IMG/VR virus record: IMGVR_UViG_3300028925_003584
Coordinates: 1-25,676 of that record
Reading direction: 5' to 3' (one strand)
DNA: 25,676 nucleotides
Source: a virus
Position 1 is the first letter of the stretch. Every line of letters starts with the position of its first letter. This document shows, piece after piece, positions 1-7,704 of the stretch. The position numbers and the translations under genes are program-made. A model generated the notes under the pieces. It was given only the letters and a program-made list of their open reading frames with translations. It was not told the origin of the DNA and did not search any database.

Positions 1-55
1 TCGCTTTCCCAACACTTTTTACTGCTGATATCGCTAGTGTAAGTTCTGCTATCAT
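1..55 (-). CDS. Unidentified late protein, N-terminus only
   Basis: The minus strand opens a reading frame at base 55 after the purine-rich stretch AGAGGTGG, which can act as a ribosome binding site. It runs off the window edge. Eighteen residues are visible, beginning MIAELTLAISAVKSVGKA, an amphipathic helix-like start. The position after the tail-fibre chaperone makes it the next gene of the virion operon, probably a tail or internal virion component, but the visible part is too short to name a family. Confidence 0.5.
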   Translation of the reverse strand, partial: MIAELTLAISAVKSVGKA

Positions 56-64
56 TAGCCACCT

Positions 65-136
65 CTACCACCACCAATAGACTGGACGTAAAAACCTAGA
101 TTTAAATTTAAATAAACTAAGTATTCTTACGAACAT
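65..136 (-). CDS. Possible 23-aa basic/aromatic peptide
   Basis: A short frame starts with an ATG that overlaps the stop of the preceding gene (TGATG arrangement), suggesting translational coupling. The product is rich in Phe, Arg and Lys and ends in Trp-Trp-Trp. It would fill the otherwise empty gap between the chaperone gene and the next late gene. No family is recognised, and a frame this short could occur by chance. Confidence 0.3.
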   Translation of the reverse strand: MFVRILSLFKFKSRFLRPVYWWW

Positions 137-555
137 CACGGCGCAGCAGGCCATGTTACATCAGCAGCATCAAAGCCATCTGTTGCAGGTAGATCTCTTA
201 GTAGTTTTCTGTAAGCAATCCATTTATTCTTATCTCCATCGCTTAGTGCTGTATCGCTAGCTTGCGTCCAATCACAGCTAATTAACAAATCACTGCGATT
301 TTGATTAAATTTAGCTAATGCTAACGCTGCAACGGCAGCATTATATGCTGATGCATTATAAGTAACTGTCTTTTCATCAAGGTCAGCAACAAAATACTTA
401 TTGTTGCCATCTGGCATTTCTACATAAAAAGCTTTTGAGTAGCCCTCGCCCACCATAATTAAGCGCATTGCTTCCGCTTCCGCTTCTGTCCCTGCCCTAT
501 TTTCACCTGTGATTTTACCGTCTGAATCACAACTTGCGACAATTAAATAGCTCAT
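136..555 (-). CDS. Tail fibre assembly chaperone-like protein
   Basis: This 139-aa protein probably helps fold or attach the fibre encoded just upstream. The C-terminal third has the layout of phage tail-assembly chaperones (Phage_tail_APC / tail-fibre-assembly type): a segment reading LLISCDWTQASDTAL, then a helix with KWIAYRKLLRDLP, then a Pro/Trp-rich end (VTWPAAP). The N-terminal half is variable, with an Ala-rich helix around residues 65-82. The gene starts with an ATGA overlap on the stop of the 253-aa fibre gene, the usual fibre-then-chaperone arrangement. The family call rests on the C-terminal pattern and context; a specific fibre partner is inferred. Confidence 0.7.
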   Translation of the reverse strand: MSYLIVASCDSDGKITGENRAGTEAEAEAMRLIMVGEGYSKAFYVEMPDGNNKYFVADLDEKTVTYNASAYNAAVAALALAKFNQNRSDLLISCDWTQASDTALSDGDKNKWIAYRKLLRDLPATDGFDAADVTWPAAP

Positions 556-1313
556 GCTGAAGTTTTCCTTCTAAATAGTAGAAACGTCCCTGTTTCAAAA
601 TCAGACGCATCTGTGTTAACACGCAAACCTGTAACGACTGTCGCTGATGTATGGCGAGTAGAATTAAGATTAAACTCAAGGTTCCCACTAGCATCATCGT
701 TTGCAAGCGAACAAAAAGCTGTCGTTTGTTCATTTGCTCCAGGGTTTAAAATAAGCATCTTCAAGTCCCAAGTTTCAGCTACCCCTGCATTCCCCCCTGT
801 CCCTGTTTGATCTATATTAAAACCATCTGTTGCTATATCTTGTTGGGCAGCTTTTGCGGTTCCAGCGAAAGAAGCACTTTGACAAGTGTAATTTGATGTT
901 AAAAATGTTGGACCACCGCCTGAACCAACCTGAATTGTAATATTACCTGCGGCTATATCAGCAGTGTTGTTAACTTGTCGGCAGATTATTTCATAATCAT
1001 AACCAGCAGCGACAGTGTGAGCAAACGTCATCGTAGCATCAGAGGAGGCTGTTAAGGTTTCAACAAATTCAAATCCTCCTCCAGCCGCTGCCGCCGACTC
1101 CATCAAAGCAGCAACACCAGCACCACCAGATGTAAGCACTTGTCCATCTGAGCCTGTGGCGATATAAGCAGGATCACCGCTGGCATCAATACCGATTAAA
1201 TTGCCGTCCGTGCCACCCGCCATTTTAGCGAGGGTAACGGCGTTATCTGCGAGTGCGGCTGTTGAAACGGAACCCGCCCCTAAAGCCGCATTACCTGACA
1301 TAAATCCGGGCAT
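552..1313 (-). CDS. Tail fibre / virion surface protein
   Basis: This 253-aa protein is Gly/Ala/Thr/Ser-rich. Its N-terminal repeat-like part (ALADNAVTLAKMAGGTDGNL, then IGIDASGDPAYIATGSDGQV) is common in phage tail fibres and attachment proteins. The C-terminal half looks beta-rich and probably forms the distal, receptor-facing domain. A clear AAAGGA ribosome binding site lies 8 nt upstream. A fibre chaperone gene follows directly, which supports the fibre role. Its first third is noticeably richer in G+C than the replication genes, as expected for an exchanged host-range module. The exact receptor or fibre position cannot be read from sequence. Confidence 0.65.
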   Translation of the reverse strand: MPGFMSGNAALGAGSVSTAALADNAVTLAKMAGGTDGNLIGIDASGDPAYIATGSDGQVLTSGGAGVAALMESAAAAGGGFEFVETLTASSDATMTFAHTVAAGYDYEIICRQVNNTADIAAGNITIQVGSGGGPTFLTSNYTCQSASFAGTAKAAQQDIATDGFNIDQTGTGGNAGVAETWDLKMLILNPGANEQTTAFCSLANDDASGNLEFNLNSTRHTSATVVTGLRVNTDASDFETGTFLLFRRKTSA

Positions 1314-1325
1314 AATATTATTCCT

Positions 1326-1652
1326 TTACGTTTGAATTAGATAGCTGATTGAGACTTCAATCGTGCTGGCGTTTTCAGCAATGAAGTCTAGGGTGTCGCT
1401 TGCATTTAGGACAATCTTTGCACCGTTAAGTAGGTCAAGACTGTCGTTGATTGGAATTTCAATCTGGTGAATAATTTCACTGTCAACTCCCCCAGATCTG
1501 TTTACATCGCAAGTCAGCCAAGACCCTGTGTCAGCATGAATGTTCGCCGCCGCTAGGCCAATCACGGTTATTGTCTGAGAGGATGTAGCTGTCAACCCCG
1601 CCACAACACCCGTTGTGACCAGATAACCTTTACCTGTTAATACTTCTGCCAT
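1326..1652 (-). CDS. Small beta-rich virion-associated protein
   Basis: This 108-aa protein has alternating hydrophobic/Thr residues (for example TSSQTITVIGL and ASTIEVSISYLIQT), suggesting an all-beta fold. It lies between two fibre-type genes with only short gaps, so a structural role (fibre, tail or decoration protein) is likely. Start chosen at the first ATG, with TAGGA 8 nt upstream. No named family is recognised. Confidence 0.55.
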   Translation of the reverse strand: MAEVLTGKGYLVTTGVVAGLTATSSQTITVIGLAAANIHADTGSWLTCDVNRSGGVDSEIIHQIEIPINDSLDLLNGAKIVLNASDTLDFIAENASTIEVSISYLIQT

Positions 1653-1656
1653 TTTT

Positions 1657-2805
1657 TTATCCTAATGCTAAGACCATGCCAAGACCGACACCGCCGAGGT
1701 TTGTGAGAGAGGTAGATGCGGAGCCAACATCTGATAAATTATTTGAGGCCAATAAGTCACCTGTGCCTGAACCAGTATTGCCTTTATCTCCTGCTCTTGA
1801 AAAAGATAGGTGTACTAAATCGCCATCAGAAATAGTTCCTACACTTGCAACATGAGCTACGGGAATTTTAGAGTACGTGCTTGCTGAAGTAACGCTGCCG
1901 TTCACGTTAAACATATGATAATTTTCAGGAGCAACTTTCTTTTTAACTGTAATTCTTCCTTTAATTGTACTGCCAGAATCATCAAAAGTATCTACAAAAG
2001 TATTAACATTTGCTCCATCAGCATCTACATCATCAATATAAACTATTGAAGCTGAAGCAACTGTTCCATGATTATAAAATACTTTTCCTACTCCTTGATC
2101 TGCATCTGTTGTTGTAGATTCAAATGCAAATGCAAGACCTTCTCCAGAGCCTTGTGCTCCAGTAGGTCCAGTACTACCAGTACTTCCAGTTGCTCCTTTA
2201 TCTCCAGTCTTTATAAAGTTAACTGTAACAGGATCTCCATCTGCTAATGTTCCTGCACCAATTACATAATTGACGGGAATTTTATTATAACCAGTTGCAT
2301 CGGTAACGGCCCCGTCAATTTCAAATAAAGCATAGTTTACAGCAGAAGCTTTTTGTATAACGTATATATACCCTCGACTTGCAGTAGTAGTACTATCATC
2401 CCAAGTTTGTGCAAAGGTAGAAATATTAGCACTGTTAGTATCTGCATCATCTACATAAATAATAGTTGCTGATGCTACGGCAGCATTAAACCAAACTTTA
2501 CCAGCCCCTTGATCTGAATCTGTTGTAGTGGTTTCCATAAGCATGGACAAACCAGGAACTTGACCAGTTGCTGATGTTAATTGAGCAAGGTTAACTCCAT
2601 CTGTAGAAGCAGTTCCAGAAGCAACATTAATAATTTTTTGACTATTTACATCTAACGATGCAGACATAGTATTAGGAGAAGAACCATCACGACTAAGAGT
2701 CTTTTCCATTGCTACTTCTACAGCTGCAAAGTTAGCATTTATTTGACTAATAGCTGTAGATTCATTTGTAAGAGAAGTTAAATCAGTTGCGGTTAATTTA
2801 GGCAT
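1657..2805 (-). CDS. Collagen-like tail fibre protein with a duplicated domain
   Basis: This 382-aa protein reads as a fibre. Residues 1-80 have the helical start common to phage fibres (INANFAAVEVAMEK, then LDVNSQKIINVA). Residues 85-204 and 223-345 are two copies of the same roughly 120-aa domain: TTTDxDQGxGKV at the start, YxKIPV in the middle, GDKGxTG at the end. They are joined by a collagen-like Gly-X-Y stretch at 201-222 (GDKGATGSTGSTGPTGAQG). The C-terminus has ASNNLSDVGSASTSLTNLGG, a motif seen at the end of many phage fibre domains. Its start overlaps the upstream stop (TAATG). A trimeric fibre is expected from the collagen-like linker. Confidence 0.75.
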   Translation of the reverse strand: MPKLTATDLTSLTNESTAISQINANFAAVEVAMEKTLSRDGSSPNTMSASLDVNSQKIINVASGTASTDGVNLAQLTSATGQVPGLSMLMETTTTDSDQGAGKVWFNAAVASATIIYVDDADTNSANISTFAQTWDDSTTTASRGYIYVIQKASAVNYALFEIDGAVTDATGYNKIPVNYVIGAGTLADGDPVTVNFIKTGDKGATGSTGSTGPTGAQGSGEGLAFAFESTTTDADQGVGKVFYNHGTVASASIVYIDDVDADGANVNTFVDTFDDSGSTIKGRITVKKKVAPENYHMFNVNGSVTSASTYSKIPVAHVASVGTISDGDLVHLSFSRAGDKGNTGSGTGDLLASNNLSDVGSASTSLTNLGGVGLGMVLALG

Positions 2806-3311
2806 TAGCTTACATCCACTAAAATAGTTACAGTTGCAAAAGCGGTACTAGTATCTGTTCCACCATTTCCTGCAATTTCTATTGCTTGTCCTGCGGTTAC
2901 AGTCCTAGCTCCAGTAGGACTAGCTAAATCTATATCACCAACAGCAGAACTGGCTGTAGCAATTGTTATAGCCCCATTAGTAATGTTAGTTCCTGCAATC
3001 TGAGGAGTTAAAACTACATCAGCAGTTGCAATTGCTTGATGTAGGACAGTATAAATTTTAGTAATAATTCCAGCTAAAGGGCAGACAACCCACCAAGATT
3101 GTGCGGTAGCTATATCGTCAAGTTGAAGATTTAAAGTAAGTAAATTTACGTTTTTAATACTTGCTGTATTAATTTGCCCTGAAGCAACTTGTTGCCATGT
3201 GCCTGAACCTGAACCATTTGACACATACACTGTATTAGAGGAAGCACTGTTAGCTCCTTTAGGTTCATGGATATCAGAGCCAGTTAAACTTGCATGTTGT
3301 ACATTTGCCAT
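2805..3311 (-). CDS. Virion decoration/fibre-like protein
   Basis: This 168-aa protein begins MANVQHASLTGSDIHEPKGA, a start I associate with small structural proteins of marine podoviruses, and continues as a Thr/Ala/Ile-rich beta protein. It has an AGAGGAAATCA ribosome binding region before the ATG and couples to the collagen-like fibre gene through a TAATG junction. A head fibre or capsid decoration role is plausible from its place after the capsid gene, but it is not shown by a diagnostic motif. Confidence 0.6.
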   Translation of the reverse strand: MANVQHASLTGSDIHEPKGANSASSNTVYVSNGSGSGTWQQVASGQINTASIKNVNLLTLNLQLDDIATAQSWWVVCPLAGIITKIYTVLHQAIATADVVLTPQIAGTNITNGAITIATASSAVGDIDLASPTGARTVTAGQAIEIAGNGGTDTSTAFATVTILVDVS

Positions 3312-3336
3312 TGATTTCCTCTAAAAATTAAAGATA

Positions 3337-3389
3337 CCAAGGTATGGACTTACAAGCTAAATATGCTACGCCAGTTGACCTTGGATATC
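3337..3389 (-). terminator. Stem-loop between capsid block and fibre block (possible terminator)
   Basis: In the roughly 100-bp gap before the fibre genes the arms CCAAGGT (3337-3343) and ACCTTGG (3378-3384) pair. The stem is extended by GATA/TATC with one bulged base. Read leftwards, the second arm is followed by TTTAATTTTT, giving the look of a Rho-independent terminator or attenuator. The 34-nt loop is long for a strong terminator. The place, just after the capsid and a small decoration-type gene, matches where T7 has its terminator. Confidence 0.45.
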
Positions 3390-3408
3390 TAAAGACTAGT
3401 TATTGTTA

Positions 3409-3909
3409 TTAATCGTGTGAGACTTTATAACTAATAACTAGTTCCGCAAGACCAGCGGTAAATGCCGCTGTGTTAAACCCTGCCGATACTGGTAGGGGTA
3501 GTCCATCAGAAGAACTAACAATAGTATTAATTTGTGCTCCATTGCAAACAATTCTAACATTAGCAACTAGAGTACCTACTGCAATTGCAGCATCAATACC
3601 ATTATCGTCCTTAGTACTATACGTACCATCTCCATCATCAAGCATAGTGCCGACATCAAGAGTGGCTGATCCACCAGATGTAAAGGCAGTAGCTCCGACA
3701 GTCAGGATTGCACTTTCAATATAAGAGCCACTAGGAATAGTAACTTTTTTATCTATAGGTGCATCTGTCGTTGGAACTTCTGTACCTGTGATTGTCAAAC
3801 GGACTTGTTGGAGGTCACCAAATGTTTTTAAATCACCACCTTTTAGTTCAGTAGCTTTAGAGGTTCCATAACGAACTTCTAATCCATCACTATTTACATT
3901 AATAGTCAT
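3409..3909 (-). CDS. Probable capsid decoration or head-associated protein
   Basis: This 166-aa protein lies immediately after the major capsid gene. The start is set at the ATG at 3909 because a perfect AGGAGG lies 7 nt upstream; an earlier in-frame ATG would overlap the capsid gene and has no such site. The sequence is beta-rich (VRLTITGTEVP, then KVTIPSGSYIESAILTVGA) with an acidic turn near TMLDDGDGTYSTKDDNG, consistent with a surface-exposed head protein. No exact family is recognised. Confidence 0.6.
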   Translation of the reverse strand: MTINVNSDGLEVRYGTSKATELKGGDLKTFGDLQQVRLTITGTEVPTTDAPIDKKVTIPSGSYIESAILTVGATAFTSGGSATLDVGTMLDDGDGTYSTKDDNGIDAAIAVGTLVANVRIVCNGAQINTIVSSSDGLPLPVSAGFNTAAFTAGLAELVISYKVSHD

Positions 3910-3923
3910 ATTAAATCCTCCTA

Positions 3924-4862
3924 TTAAACTTGGTCTGTGTCGGACAAGACACAAACAAGATTTTCAGGACGGAAAAGTTTTACGCCATAACGAGCAGTAA
4001 CAACATATTCATCACGTTGTTTGTCTTTATTAAACTCGCTATCAACTTTAGGCATTTGTCGCCATGCACCAATAAATGGTAGAACATCACTAGCGGCTGA
4101 GAAAAACATATTTGCTTTACCAGCAGCAGTAGTTATACCACCAATTGCTTCATTAGCATCAGCTAAATTATTGCTGACATAAACATCAAAGCCAAAGATA
4201 TTTTTTACAAACCGCATACCTGTCGCTATACCTGAAGAAACAACACCTTCCCACATTGGGTTATTGGATATATTAGCAATATTTGAAAGTGTATTAATTG
4301 TATATTCAACAGAAGGATCAACAATTGCAACCAAGTCTGTGTCTGGAACATTAGCTGTCTTTAGGCTATGTCTTGCTTTAGCAAAATCAGCAACCGTAAA
4401 GACTTCGTTTGTTCCTGTAGCACAGAATCTATGGTCAGCACCGTTAATTGCATTAACATTTGCTGAAGTTTGTGCAGATTCTAAACCAAGAATTTTAGCC
4501 TCAACCTGCTCCATAATAGCACGTTGTTGTTTAGGAACAAACTGAGAAACCAGTTGGTTCATATAGTACATATCTTGTTTAGCTTTTTCAGTTATGTAGA
4601 TACCAGAAGCCAAGTACTCTGTAATTGTAAAAGTGAATTGACCAGTATCCAAAGGTGCATAACTAATTTGATCGTTTTCAGTATAGGTTTCTACTTGGGC
4701 TTGCCCGATAGAAGGAACCTTAAACGTATCGCCATCAGGGAATTCAGTCATCCAGTTAACATAGCTTTGAGCCATGAGTTCGTCTTCAAGAACATCCTTT
4801 AGTTGAGAAGACCAGACTTCACTCCGAGTAAGATGACCTACGTTACTAGTAGTCATTGCCAT
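3924..4862 (-). CDS. Major capsid protein
   Basis: This 312-aa protein has the size, position and composition of a T7-type HK97-fold capsid subunit. The N-terminal arm is followed by VPSIGQAQVETYTENDQISY, an E-loop-like region, then the helix KQQRAIMEQVEAKILGLE. The C-terminal half (AIVDPSVEYTINTLSNIAN, then MRFVKNIFGFDVYVSNNL, then ARYGVKLFRPENLVCV) matches the P-domain and A-domain layout of these capsids. It follows the scaffold gene directly. The GAGGT ribosome binding site is about 8 nt before the ATG. A strong promoter ahead of the scaffold gene probably supplies the high expression needed. Confidence 0.85.
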   Translation of the reverse strand: MAMTTSNVGHLTRSEVWSSQLKDVLEDELMAQSYVNWMTEFPDGDTFKVPSIGQAQVETYTENDQISYAPLDTGQFTFTITEYLASGIYITEKAKQDMYYMNQLVSQFVPKQQRAIMEQVEAKILGLESAQTSANVNAINGADHRFCATGTNEVFTVADFAKARHSLKTANVPDTDLVAIVDPSVEYTINTLSNIANISNNPMWEGVVSSGIATGMRFVKNIFGFDVYVSNNLADANEAIGGITTAAGKANMFFSAASDVLPFIGAWRQMPKVDSEFNKDKQRDEYVVTARYGVKLFRPENLVCVLSDTDQV

Positions 4863-4882
4863 TTTGTCTTACCTCGTATTCA

Positions 4883-5623
4883 TTAAGCGTAAAATTTTTC
4901 AGACCCAAGCTCTTCCCTAGAAGTAAGTATTTGATTCTGAATTTCAGGAGTCCAATACTTACGTGGGTTTTCTTTTCTAATTATATCATAGTACTTTTTA
5001 GTACCAACTTGAGCCGTCTGTATTTGTGTAACATTTTGTAAACTCTCAGTATTAACTGAAGAGGTTGTTACACTTGCGTTTTTTTGAATATCAGATTCAT
5101 TTAATCCGACAGTATTGAAGAAAGCAGATGGACTTGTTTTGGCTACGTCCTCAAGAAAACCAGGATTAACTCCTAACTCTTGAGCTTTGTTTACTAGCCA
5201 ATTACCAGCCTTATCTCCAAACATTCCTACTAACTTATTGTCTACAGCTTTTAGATTTTCTTGTTTGGTTTCTTCACTACGAGTTGACTCTAAGGTCTTT
5301 TTTACCAACTCTTCTACTTTGTCTTCGCTTAATGAAGGAGTGGTATTCTCCCTCTCTTGCTGGACGGAATTTTTAGATTCTTCTTGAATTTTAGCTAGAA
5401 CTTCTTCTGAGGTCAGACGTTTATCTAGCTCTTCCCGTAACCCACTTAGTTCAGATTTAAGCTGATCTATAAAAGTATCAGCTTCTAATTTACCTTTTGC
5501 TAAATCTTCAGCAGTTTTAAATTTACGTTCATCTCCAACTAAAGTATTAAAAACACCCGGTTGTTCAACTTCTTGTGTGTTCTCACTTGGGGTAACAGCG
5601 GCAGTTTGGTCAAATGCAGACAT
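4883..5623 (-). CDS. Capsid assembly scaffolding protein
   Basis: This 246-aa protein is highly charged, Glu/Lys/Gln-rich and mostly helical, with an extended coiled-coil-like region (about residues 45-135, for example IDQLKSELSGLREELDKRL). It lacks a globular core. The C-terminal part has a compact basic segment (KKYYDIIRKENPRKYW), a likely capsid-binding end. Position between portal and capsid genes is the conserved place for scaffold in T7-like phages. It has an AAAGGGA ribosome binding site and is the first gene after a consensus sigma70 promoter. Assigned by composition and synteny rather than a sequence motif. Confidence 0.8.
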   Translation of the reverse strand: MSAFDQTAAVTPSENTQEVEQPGVFNTLVGDERKFKTAEDLAKGKLEADTFIDQLKSELSGLREELDKRLTSEEVLAKIQEESKNSVQQERENTTPSLSEDKVEELVKKTLESTRSEETKQENLKAVDNKLVGMFGDKAGNWLVNKAQELGVNPGFLEDVAKTSPSAFFNTVGLNESDIQKNASVTTSSVNTESLQNVTQIQTAQVGTKKYYDIIRKENPRKYWTPEIQNQILTSREELGSEKFYA

Positions 5624-5658
5624 AGACTTTGGTCCCTTTCTATGTTAGTTCTATACTA

Positions 5659-5687
5659 ATTATAACAAATTATTTTTTAATTGTCAA
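5659..5687 (-). promoter_or_regulatory. Perfect sigma70 promoter for scaffold/capsid genes
   Basis: Read on the minus strand: -35 TTGACA (5687-5682), 17-nt spacer, -10 TATAAT (5664-5659), with an extended -10 TG one base upstream (TGTTATAAT). Both hexamers match consensus exactly. Transcription would start near 5652, leaving a leader of about 30 nt with AAAGGGA before the scaffold ATG at 5623. The -35 overlaps the end of the 84-aa gene. The block TGTTATAATTAGTA (5667-5654) is identical to that of the promoter at 10158-10186. Confidence 0.8.
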
Positions 5688-5924
5688 TGGTAAAAGTTCT
5701 TGTATATCTTTTATTGCTCTATTATACCCATTTTGATCTGCTTGAAAGTATGCCCAAGATGGATTTAAATAATCTATTTCTTTTTGTTTGCTTACTTTAT
5801 TTTCTAGTATTGTGTTTAACTTATCCCATAAAGAGCTTGCATTTAAAAGATAGTCTTTAAACCTCTCCTTCTCCTTCTGATCCTTCAGGTGGGAGAGCCA
5901 TAGGGTCGATAGGTTGTTCTTCAT
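5670..5924 (-). CDS. Small protein between portal and scaffold
   Basis: This 84-aa protein overlaps the portal gene end by 68 bp in another frame. The start at 5924 is chosen because GGAG lies 6 nt upstream; an earlier ATG at 5951 has no such site. The product is helical and charged (LKDQKEKERFKDYL), followed by NPSWAYFQADQNGYNRAIKDIQELLPL. Small proteins of this kind occur at this place in several marine podoviruses. No function is known to me. Confidence 0.6.
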   Translation of the reverse strand: MKNNLSTLWLSHLKDQKEKERFKDYLLNASSLWDKLNTILENKVSKQKEIDYLNPSWAYFQADQNGYNRAIKDIQELLPLTIKK

Positions 5925-7689
5925 TCGGTACTCCAGACATTTCATTTGCAAACGCTTGGTTTGAATCTACATCTCTTTGTGCAGAGTTAACTAACTTTTG
6001 AGTTTCTTGTTGTTCAAAGATACGTACATTTTCTTTATAGATACCATACTTTTCTAAATCAAGCACCTCTTCAATTAACTGAGCCATTTTCTTTCCAGAC
6101 AAATGAACATTAATAGAAGGGTCTTGTCCAATAGCCGATCCTGCAAGTTGAGTTAAATTCTGAAGTAAGTTAGCTTTAGCTGCAAAATGTCTAGCTCCTA
6201 CAGGGTAAACTCTACCATTAGCAGTTAAATCATCCTTTGTAATATTTTCAAATATCTGGACTCCTAATGCGTCATCAATAGATTTTACAACATCTTTAGA
6301 GTTTAAGTTACGCCTTGCAACGGATAACATATCGTTAAGCAATGGCTCTACAAACATTTGTTCAAAGTAATTAATTTTATTTTGGAAGATTCTTCCAGAA
6401 GCATTCTGTAATGATTGAACTTCAAAGGCTGTTTTTTCACCGGGAGTACGCATACCCATAGCTTGTTTAGGTGCGCCTGCCATTTCTTCCATACGGTTTT
6501 CCATTACCGCAATTTGTGTATCTGCATTAAGAGCAGTAGGATCAGGACGTATAAAATCAACATTGCCATCATCCCCCACATAAATTCTTTCATTAGGGCC
6601 GTAGTCAAAGTCTTCTACGTAACCTTGAATTTTCATAACAGGGTGAGCAATTAAATCAAATACGTCAGCTTTTAAATTTTCTAAATGGTCAATACGGTAT
6701 TGCATACCTACAAGGTTATCTAGTGGCCCCATTGCATATAAGTTATCAGGGCGTAACCTCCAACCAACATGACGTACAATTGATTTACGCCAAGTAGGAT
6801 TAGGTATCTTACGTAAAATATGTTTACGATCTACGATAGTAATGATATGATCTTTATATAATTTGTTTTCGTTCTGATCATATATGTCTCCTATAAATTC
6901 TAGAAGCTCCACATAACCAGACTGATAATAATGATGGATAGAGCTAAAGCCGTCAATTTGGTATGCTTCGGACTTTGCTGTATCTTGCTCACTAGCTGTT
7001 TGTACTTTTTGTCTATTGTTAACCACCAATTTAAAAACATCTTCTAAATACCCCTTTTCTGGATTCTCATCTAGTTCAACTTTAAGCTCCCCTAAAGTTT
7101 TAATTGATCTTACTATCTTTGGTGCAGAATCAAAATTATTTGCTAAAGGATTAAACACTAAATCATAAGGGCTAATTCTTACAACCTTTGGTCCTACAAA
7201 ACCTGGGAACTCTTCTCCTGTTTCTTCATCTACACGGGATTCATCATAGTAATCTACAGTTGCAAATGCATTACCATAATCAATAAAATCGTAAGCTAGT
7301 TGTGACAGGACGTTACGGAAATTACCTTGACGGGTTTTATTTTTTAAGTAAGATTCAATAATCCTGCGCTTATCACCATCTGCACTTTCACGATCATCAG
7401 CTTCATAGTTTAACCAATTGTCATTAGGAAACAAAGCAGCCATATAGTTAGCGTGAAGGTTATCTCTAATCTGTGTAAGTTTTGGAGTAGTAGTGCTATT
7501 CTTCCAAGGGAGTTTATTATTACTTGTATCTTTTGTACTGGTTGCAAAAAGATAGTTGCGTAGCTCTTTCTTTTCATCTACCCAAGCATTGCGTAACATA
7601 TTCCATTCTACAAATTGATTCGCAATTGCTTCTGCAAATTTATCTACGCCATCAATAATATCTACAATGTCTAAAGTTTTTCCTGCCAT
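5857..7689 (-). CDS. Portal (head-tail connector) protein
   Basis: This 610-aa protein forms the dodecameric portal through which DNA enters the head and to which the tail attaches. It is somewhat longer than T7 gp8 (536 aa). The N-terminus is helical (FVEWNMLRNAWVDEKKELRNY). The middle contains NLHANYMAALFPNDNWLNYE and the AYDFIDYGNAFATVDYY region. The C-terminal half carries the conserved stretch around PKQAMGMRTPGEKTAFEV and NKINYFEQMFVEPLLNDML, typical of podovirus portals. The acidic tail ends EGSEGEGEV. It lies directly after terL, with GGAG 5 nt before the start. Confidence 0.85.
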   Translation of the reverse strand: MAGKTLDIVDIIDGVDKFAEAIANQFVEWNMLRNAWVDEKKELRNYLFATSTKDTSNNKLPWKNSTTTPKLTQIRDNLHANYMAALFPNDNWLNYEADDRESADGDKRRIIESYLKNKTRQGNFRNVLSQLAYDFIDYGNAFATVDYYDESRVDEETGEEFPGFVGPKVVRISPYDLVFNPLANNFDSAPKIVRSIKTLGELKVELDENPEKGYLEDVFKLVVNNRQKVQTASEQDTAKSEAYQIDGFSSIHHYYQSGYVELLEFIGDIYDQNENKLYKDHIITIVDRKHILRKIPNPTWRKSIVRHVGWRLRPDNLYAMGPLDNLVGMQYRIDHLENLKADVFDLIAHPVMKIQGYVEDFDYGPNERIYVGDDGNVDFIRPDPTALNADTQIAVMENRMEEMAGAPKQAMGMRTPGEKTAFEVQSLQNASGRIFQNKINYFEQMFVEPLLNDMLSVARRNLNSKDVVKSIDDALGVQIFENITKDDLTANGRVYPVGARHFAAKANLLQNLTQLAGSAIGQDPSINVHLSGKKMAQLIEEVLDLEKYGIYKENVRIFEQQETQKLVNSAQRDVDSNQAFANEMSGVPNEEQPIDPMALPPEGSEGEGEV

Positions 7690-7704
7690 AATAGCTCCAA
7701 AAAA

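Noticed and set aside
1657-2805. Diversity-generating retroelement target in the fibre gene
   Set aside because: No reverse transcriptase and no template/variable repeat pair were seen; the repeats are an internal domain duplication.
4524-5041. Plus-strand frames over capsid and scaffold genes
   Set aside because: They run opposite to clearly assigned structural genes and show no ribosome binding site.
5925-5951. Longer start for the 84-aa gene at 5951
   Set aside because: No Shine-Dalgarno precedes 5951, whereas GGAG is 6 nt before the ATG at 5924.
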